DNA from: an uncultured Clostridia bacterium
Lineage (GTDB): Bacteria; Bacillota; Clostridia; Christensenellales; Borkfalkiaceae
Assembly (NCBI GenBank): GCA_937920115.1
Contig: CALGVF010000328.1
Location: 1 to 9,237, forward strand
Reading direction: 5' to 3'
DNA: 9,237 nt
Position 1 is the stretch's first letter, and every line of letters begins with the position of its first letter. This document shows, one piece after another, positions 5,290 through 9,237 of the stretch. Below the pieces are notes generated by a model. The model was given only the letters and a program-made list of their open reading frames with translations. It searched no databases and was not told the origin of the DNA. The translations under genes and the position numbers were made by a program.

Positions 5290-6515
5290 ACCTCTATCCC
5301 CAAAGCCCCGAAAAAATCGGGATAGGACTTCTTAACGCTTTCGGCGTTTAAAACGATACTCTTACCACCCACGCCTAAGGCTATCGCGGTCGCCGTCATA
5401 ACTACTCTGTGGTCGTTTTTGCCGTCGAATACCGCACCGCCTTTTTGATAAGTTTTGCCGTATACTTTAAGCGTTTTTCCGTCCGTTTCGTATTTTGCTT
5501 TGCAGGCTTCCAAAAGTCCCGTAAGACTTTCGACCCTGTCGCTTTCTTTATATTTCAGTCTCTCTATTCCCGTAAATTCGCTTATCCCCTCGGCGAACAC
5601 AGCCGCCGCGACGAGCGGCATAACGAGGTCGGGAATATCCTCGCAATTTACGCTAACCCCTTTAAATTGCCCTTTTCTTGTCTCGACCTTATCGCTCGTA
5701 ACGGTAATATCGGCGTTCATTCTCCTTAGTATATCGACTATCTCTTTATCGCCCTGACCGTCCGTAAACGACAGCCCCGAAACGGAAGCATAGCCGCATA
5801 CCACCCCTATAACGAGCAGAAACGCCGTCGCAGACCAATCGCCGAAAACCTCAACCGTATCGGGCAATAAATATGCCTGTTTACCCTCGATAATCGTCTT
5901 ATAGCCCGACTTTTCGCATCTGATGCCCGATAAATCGAGAACGGAATAAGTCATATCGAGATACTTTTCGCTCACGGGTTTACCCGTAAAATCAAGCGAC
6001 GAAACGCCGCATATAAGCGGCAGAGCGAACAAAAGACCGCTCGCCGTCTGCGAAGTAACGCTCGTATCTATAACGTATTCGCCCGACGATATTCTGCCCG
6101 AAAAAGTATTGCCGCATGCCTTTTCGCCGTGTTTTTCAAGTTCATTTACGAGATTTCCGAGCGGTCGGGAAAGAAGTTTATCGCTGCCCGTAAAAGTCGC
6201 GTTCACGCCGAGAGCGGCGACTACGGAAATTAAAAATCTGTAAGTCGCTCCGCTTTCTTTGCAGTCTAAAACGACCTTTTCGGGAAGAGTTTTAACACCT
6301 TCGACGGTCAAATCGTCGCCCGAACAGGTAATTTTCGCCCCGAGACTACTAAGGCACCCCGTCATAGCCGAAATGTCGTCGGCGATACCGACGTTTTTTA
6401 CAAGCGTTACGCCCTTTTTCAAAGCCGCCGCTAAAATAAGCCTCTGCGAAACCGATTTCGACGGCGGGGCGACGGCGATAATATTCACGCTTTGGGAAAC
6501 GATTTCTGCGTTCAT
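5286..6515 (-). CDS. aroA: EPSP synthase (3-phosphoshikimate 1-carboxyvinyltransferase)
   Basis: This enzyme joins PEP to shikimate 3-phosphate, step 6. I place the start at ATG 6513-6515 (409 residues) because it forms the same ATGA overlap with the aroB stop as the other operon junctions and has GGAAA 8 nt upstream. An in-frame ATG 15 nt further up has no ribosome site. Motifs in this numbering: P-P-S-K-S-V-S-Q-R at 17-25 with K20, S21 and R25; the PEP-loop region E-S-G-A-T-Y-R-F at 87-94; S-Q at 155-156; G-D-W-S-A at 225-229; D-I-P-D at 293-296; K-E-S-D-R at 323-327; N-D-H-R at 367-370; and K-S-Y-P-D-F at 396-401. The two-fold repeated-domain length is normal. In the PEP loop the usual G-T-A-x-R-P reads G-A-T-Y-R-F, a variation discussed separately. 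Confidence 0.95.
   Translation of the reverse strand: MNAEIVSQSVNIIAVAPPSKSVSQRLILAAALKKGVTLVKNVGIADDISAMTGCLSSLGAKITCSGDDLTVEGVKTLPEKVVLDCKESGATYRFLISVVAALGVNATFTGSDKLLSRPLGNLVNELEKHGEKACGNTFSGRISSGEYVIDTSVTSQTASGLLFALPLICGVSSLDFTGKPVSEKYLDMTYSVLDLSGIRCEKSGYKTIIEGKQAYLLPDTVEVFGDWSATAFLLVIGVVCGYASVSGLSFTDGQGDKEIVDILRRMNADITVTSDKVETRKGQFKGVSVNCEDIPDLVMPLVAAAVFAEGISEFTGIERLKYKESDRVESLTGLLEACKAKYETDGKTLKVYGKTYQKGGAVFDGKNDHRVVMTATAIALGVGGKSIVLNAESVKKSYPDFFGALGIEV
5296..5301 (-). promoter_or_regulatory. Ribosome binding site of the aroC-mutase gene
   Basis: GGGGAT on the minus strand lies 6 nt before the ATG at 5287-5289, within the end of aroA. It supports re-initiation at the ATGA overlap. Confidence 0.6.
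5886..5909 (-). repeat. Degenerate third copy of the 24-bp repeat inside aroA
   Basis: 20 of 24 bases match the two aroE-aroK copies in the same orientation, with 20 of the first 22 matching on the plus strand. The reading frame differs, so the peptide is unlike the other two (G-Y-K-T-I-I-E). This makes selection on the peptide an unlikely cause, although chance is not excluded. Confidence 0.45.
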
Positions 6516-7537
6516 CTCACGTATTTCCATACGGCGGTAAGGGGAAGTCTCTCCACCCTTACGTCGCCTATATCCTTTATGAGAACGAATTTAATGTAGT
6601 CGCCCTCGATTTTTTTGTCCGACAGTATTCTGTTTCTGAGCGATTTATAGTCGATTTCGCCCACGTTTAAATCGAACGGAAACGAACGTAAAAGGTCTTT
6701 CATTTCACGCTTTTTTTCTTCGCTTAATCCGTAAAAGTCCGCCGATATGTCGATTATCTTATCGATTCCGAAAGCAACGCACAGTCCGTGCGAAAGAGAA
6801 AAGTCCCTTTCGGCTTCCAATGCGTGACCTATCGTATGCCCGAGATTGAGAACTTCTCTGCCGCCTTTCTCGAACTCGTCCTTTTCGACTATTTCGCCCT
6901 TTATTTCAACGCAAAGAGAAACTATTTCTTCCAGATCTCCCCTTGCGATAACTTCCTTGTTTATGCGTTTGTCTATAAACGCGTACTTTATGATTTCGCC
7001 GTAACCGCTTTCGACCTGTTTTTCATCAAGCGTATCGAAAGCCGAAACGTTCGTAAACACGAGCGACGGGGAATAAAAAGCCCCGACGAGATTTTTCCCC
7101 TCGGGTAAATCTATCGCGGTTTTCCCGCCTATCGACGCGTCCGCTCCCGACAAAATCGTAGTCGGAACGATAACGTGTTTTATTCCTCTCTTATAAGTAG
7201 CCGCGACGAAACCGACGAGGTCGGAAACCGCCCCGCCGCCGACGGAAATCAAAACGTCCGTCCTGTCCGCCCCGTATTTTGCGAGAAGTCCTGTAAGCCT
7301 TTTATACTCCGCAAAAGTCTTGCACTCCTCGCCCGCTTTTACCGTAAGCGGAATCGTCGGAAGGTCGCAAAGTTCTTCCGAAATCTCCTTAGAGAACAGT
7401 TTTTTCGTGTTTTTGTCGTAGACGATAAAGGCAACGCCGTCGCCTGTTATCTCCGCTATTTCCTCGTTAAGCCCCGCGAAAGAATCGCAGACGACGACTT
7501 CATAGGGCTTGGAAGTTTTTATCCTGACGGCATTCAT
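6512..7537 (-). CDS. aroB: 3-dehydroquinate synthase
   Basis: This enzyme cyclises DAHP to 3-dehydroquinate, step 2, using NAD and a divalent metal. The open frame extends 36 codons further upstream (to 7645), but that part lies inside the DAHP synthase gene and encodes an Arg-rich non-family sequence. The ATG at 7535-7537 has a GGGGAGG ribosome site 7 nt upstream and an ATGA overlap with the preceding stop, giving 341 residues, slightly short for the family. Motifs: G-G-G-A-V-S-D-L-V-G-F at 100-110, V-P-T-T at 124-127, A-D-A-S-I-G-G-K-T at 132-140, metal ligand E181 in G-Y-G-E-I-I-K-Y, H234 in N-L-G-H-T-I-G-H-A-L-E, and H250 in L-S-H-G. These three metal ligands and K139 are intact, so it should be active. 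The gene ends in an ATGA overlap with aroA. Confidence 0.96.
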   Translation of the reverse strand: MNAVRIKTSKPYEVVVCDSFAGLNEEIAEITGDGVAFIVYDKNTKKLFSKEISEELCDLPTIPLTVKAGEECKTFAEYKRLTGLLAKYGADRTDVLISVGGGAVSDLVGFVAATYKRGIKHVIVPTTILSGADASIGGKTAIDLPEGKNLVGAFYSPSLVFTNVSAFDTLDEKQVESGYGEIIKYAFIDKRINKEVIARGDLEEIVSLCVEIKGEIVEKDEFEKGGREVLNLGHTIGHALEAERDFSLSHGLCVAFGIDKIIDISADFYGLSEEKKREMKDLLRSFPFDLNVGEIDYKSLRNRILSDKKIEGDYIKFVLIKDIGDVRVERLPLTAVWKYVR

Positions 7538-8445
7538 CTCGAAGCCTCCCCGACTTTCGCTGCCGCCGAGATTATTTCCCGCAATTCCTCGGGGGTAATA
7601 GCCTGTTCGCCGTCGCAAAGGGCGTTTTCGGGCGAAACGTGGCACTCGATTATCGCCCCGTCCGCTCCCACAGCCGCTGCGGCGAGCGTTAAAGGTCTTA
7701 TCAGTTTTTTATTGCCCGAAGCGTGGCTCGGGTCGATTATCACGGGAAGCCGTGTGAGTTCCTTAACGAGCGGAATTATCCCCAAATCGAGGGTGTTTCT
7801 CGTGAGAGTCTCGAACGTTCTCACTCCCCTTTCGCAAAGTACGATATCGGGGCTTCCGTTCGAGGCGATATACTCGGCGGACATGAGCCATTCCTCAACG
7901 GTGTTGACGAAACCTCTTTTTAAAAGTACGGGCTTGCCGAATTTGCCGACTTCTTTCAAAAGTTCAAAATTCTGCATATTCCTCGCCCCGATTTGTATCA
8001 TATCCACGCCGTCGAATAAGTCCAAAGTCCTTAAATCGGTGATTTCGGTGACTATCGCAAGCCCCGTTTCCTCTTTCGCCTTTTTTAAAAGTTTCAGCCC
8101 CTCTTTTCCGAGACCCTGAAAAGAATATGGCGAAGTGCGGGGCTTGTACGCTCCGCCTCTCAGAATTTTCACGCCCGATTTTTTCATCGTTTTCGCCGTT
8201 TCGACAATCTGCTTTTCGTTCTCCACAGCACAAGGCCCCGCAATGAAGGCGAACTCCCCGTCGCCTATCGTCGCGTTTCCCACCTTAACGACCGTGTTTT
8301 CGGGGTGATTTTCTCTGCCCGTAAGCGGATATTTTCCTCTCAGTCCGCCGCAAAAACCGCCGCACGGCATTTCGCCCGAACTGCCGCAAAAGCCGCCGCT
8401 ACTCGTATTCTCTTCCCGTTTTGATTTGTCTTTTATGCCGTCCAT
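7534..8445 (-). CDS. aroF: DAHP synthase, type I-beta (3-deoxy-7-phosphoheptulonate synthase)
   Basis: This enzyme condenses PEP and erythrose 4-phosphate, the committed first step of the pathway. The catalytic barrel spans about residues 50-300: A-G-P-C-A-V-E at 69-75 with metal ligand C72, L-R-G-G-A-Y-K-P-R-T-S at 95-105, Q-I-G-A-R-N-M-Q at 151-158, K-R-G at 176-178, C-E-R-G at 204-207, D-P-S-H at 238-241 with H241, E267, and D278 in C-D-G-E-Q. All four metal ligands of the class are present. At 303 residues it lacks the N-terminal ferredoxin-like domain usual in the roughly 335-residue relatives. Only its trailing linker (Y-P-L-T-G-R-E, 39-45) remains, preceded by a Gly/Cys-rich stretch (17-37) with cysteines at 20, 28 and 32. 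No mutase or ACT domain is attached. The ATG at 8443-8445 is 3 nt after the ABC stop, with only a weak AGG site; an internal ATG at residue 26 has no ribosome site. Confidence 0.95.
   Translation of the reverse strand: MDGIKDKSKREENTSSGGFCGSSGEMPCGGFCGGLRGKYPLTGRENHPENTVVKVGNATIGDGEFAFIAGPCAVENEKQIVETAKTMKKSGVKILRGGAYKPRTSPYSFQGLGKEGLKLLKKAKEETGLAIVTEITDLRTLDLFDGVDMIQIGARNMQNFELLKEVGKFGKPVLLKRGFVNTVEEWLMSAEYIASNGSPDIVLCERGVRTFETLTRNTLDLGIIPLVKELTRLPVIIDPSHASGNKKLIRPLTLAAAAVGADGAIIECHVSPENALCDGEQAITPEELREIISAAAKVGEASR
7545..7551 (-). promoter_or_regulatory. Ribosome binding site of aroB (decides the start)
   Basis: On the minus strand GGGGAGG stands 7 nt before the ATG at 7535-7537. It is the strongest Shine-Dalgarno match I found in the operon and it rules against the longer in-frame start at 7645. 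It lies inside the last codons of the DAHP synthase gene. Confidence 0.85.
8347..8399 (-). repeat. Short imperfect direct repeat coding the Gly/Cys-rich start of DAHP synthase
   Basis: Two 17-nt units, 8347-8363 and 8383-8399, differ at a single base and lie in the same frame. They encode the repeated peptide G-G-F-C-G at about residues 17-21 and 29-33. Slippage or local duplication would explain it. Confidence 0.7.
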
Positions 8446-8448
8446 TTT

Positions 8449-9237
8449 TTAACCTGCGTACTGACTGTTATATAAATCGTAGTAAAAACCGCGTTTTTCC
8501 ATAAGGAATTCGTGGTTGCCCTGTTCTATCACGTTGCCGTCCTTCATAACTAGTATAATATCCGCACTCTTAATCGTCGATAATCTGTGAGCGACTATGA
8601 AACTCGTCTTGCCCCTCGTCAGCGTATCGAACGCCTGCTGAATTTTCATTTCGGTACGAGTGTCGATGCTCGAAGTCGCTTCGTCCAAAATAAGCATAGG
8701 CGGCAGACAAAGCATAACTCTCGCGATTGAAATAAGTTGCTTCTGACCCGCCGACAAGCCGTCCTCGCTTATGACCGAGTCGTAACCTTTGTCGAGTCTC
8801 TTTATAAAGCCGTCCGCCGAAGCGAGTTTACAGGCGTTTATAACCTCTTCGTCGCTCGCCGATTTTCTGCCTATCCTCACGTTGTCGTACACGCTCGCTT
8901 TTCTTATCCAAGTGTCCTGCAACACCATGCCGATATTAGCCCTTAAAGACTTTCTCTCCAAGCCTTTTATACCCTCGCCGTCGTAGCGTATTTCGCCGCC
9001 CGTCACGTCGTAAAACCTCATCAATAAGTTGATTAACGTGGTTTTTCCGCAACCCGTCGGACCTACGATCGCTATCTTCAAACCGCTTTTTACCGACAGG
9101 TTGAAATGCTCGATAAGTTTCCTTTCGGGAACGTACGAGAAACTCACGTCGTCGATTTCCACGTCGCCTTTAAGCCGTCCGATTTTCTTTTCGTCAGCCG
9201 CTTTTACCTCTTCCTGCTCGTCCAAAACCTCGAACAG
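8449..9237 (-). CDS. ABC exporter (permease-ATPase fusion), C-terminal ATPase part; 5' end outside window
   Basis: The frame is open to the last base of the window, giving 262 residues before the TAA. A TTG at 9223-9225 could be taken as a start, but the codons before it read L-F-E-V-L, the usual end of the membrane-to-ATPase linker in exporters, so the gene continues beyond the window. The nucleotide-binding domain is complete: Walker A G-P-T-G-C-G-K-T-T at 59-67, Q-loop L-Q-D at 106-108, signature L-S-A-G-Q at 161-165, Walker B with catalytic glutamate M-L-I-L-D-E at 181-186, D-loop S-S-I-D at 189-192, and switch histidine H217. The pattern resembles the catalytically competent half of Bacillota heterodimeric multidrug-type exporters, whose partner would probably be encoded next to it, to the right. 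The substrate cannot be told. It ends 3 nt before the DAHP synthase start and so may share its transcript. Confidence 0.93.
   Translation of the reverse strand: MFEVLDEQEEVKAADEKKIGRLKGDVEIDDVSFSYVPERKLIEHFNLSVKSGLKIAIVGPTGCGKTTLINLLMRFYDVTGGEIRYDGEGIKGLERKSLRANIGMVLQDTWIRKASVYDNVRIGRKSASDEEVINACKLASADGFIKRLDKGYDSVISEDGLSAGQKQLISIARVMLCLPPMLILDEATSSIDTRTEMKIQQAFDTLTRGKTSFIVAHRLSTIKSADIILVMKDGNVIEQGNHEFLMEKRGFYYDLYNSQYAG

Noticed and set aside
6516..6530. Five-codon longer start of aroA
   Set aside because: No ribosome site precedes it; the ATG at 6515 matches the overlap pattern of the operon.
7538..7645. 36-codon N-terminal extension of aroB
   Set aside because: The sequence is Arg-rich and unlike the family, lies inside the DAHP synthase gene, and the downstream ATG has the strong GGGGAGG site and the ATGA overlap.
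7175..8119. Long plus-strand open frame (314 codons) opposite aroB and DAHP synthase
   Set aside because: It is antisense to two clear enzymes and its translation shows no family motif; codon bias on the opposite strand explains it.

Overview
The window looks like a chromosomal segment of a Bacillota bacterium, most likely Clostridia. The basis is the protein families and gene order: a TypA GTPase, a heterodimer-type ABC exporter half and a single aromatic operon with a type I-beta DAHP synthase. An order-level guess (Christensenellales-like gut lineages) rests on recall only and is weak.

Layout. The left edge holds the 3' part of typA on the plus strand (1-1437). A 388-bp gap follows (1438-1825). 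It holds a strong hairpin terminator (1513-1552) and a 198-bp element made of two perfect 48-bp inverted arms around an AT-rich core (1572-1769). Everything to the right is on the minus strand. In transcription order (right to left) it reads: C-terminal part of an ABC exporter (8449-9237, partial), DAHP synthase (7534-8445), aroB (6512-7537), aroA (5286-6515), chorismate synthase fused to chorismate mutase (3922-5289), shikimate dehydrogenase fused to shikimate kinase (2696-3925), aroQ-type dehydroquinate dehydratase (2268-2699) and a small multi-pass membrane protein of unknown function (1826-2266).

How it works together. The six aro genes encode all seven steps from PEP plus erythrose 4-phosphate to chorismate, and also chorismate mutase, the branch-point step to prephenate. 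Two bifunctional fusions bring eight activities into six ORFs. The five junctions between these six genes are all 4-nt stop/start overlaps (four ATGA, one GTGA), which points to translational coupling. Those overlaps also fix the starts of aroB and aroA downstream of the longest possible ORF starts. The ABC gene ends 3 nt before the DAHP synthase start and the membrane-protein gene starts 1 nt after aroQ, so both may be co-transcribed with the operon. The operon promoter and any leader regulation lie to the right of the window.

Points of most interest: the chorismate synthase-chorismate mutase fusion on a divergent synthase, the replacement of the usual N-terminal regulatory domain of DAHP synthase by a short Gly/Cys-rich stretch, a 24-bp exact direct repeat in the two halves of the AroE-AroK fusion with a near-copy in aroA, and the inverted-repeat element lying between the operon end and its likely terminator. 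I do not see a defence system, a CRISPR array, an RNA gene or a clearly new multi-gene system here.
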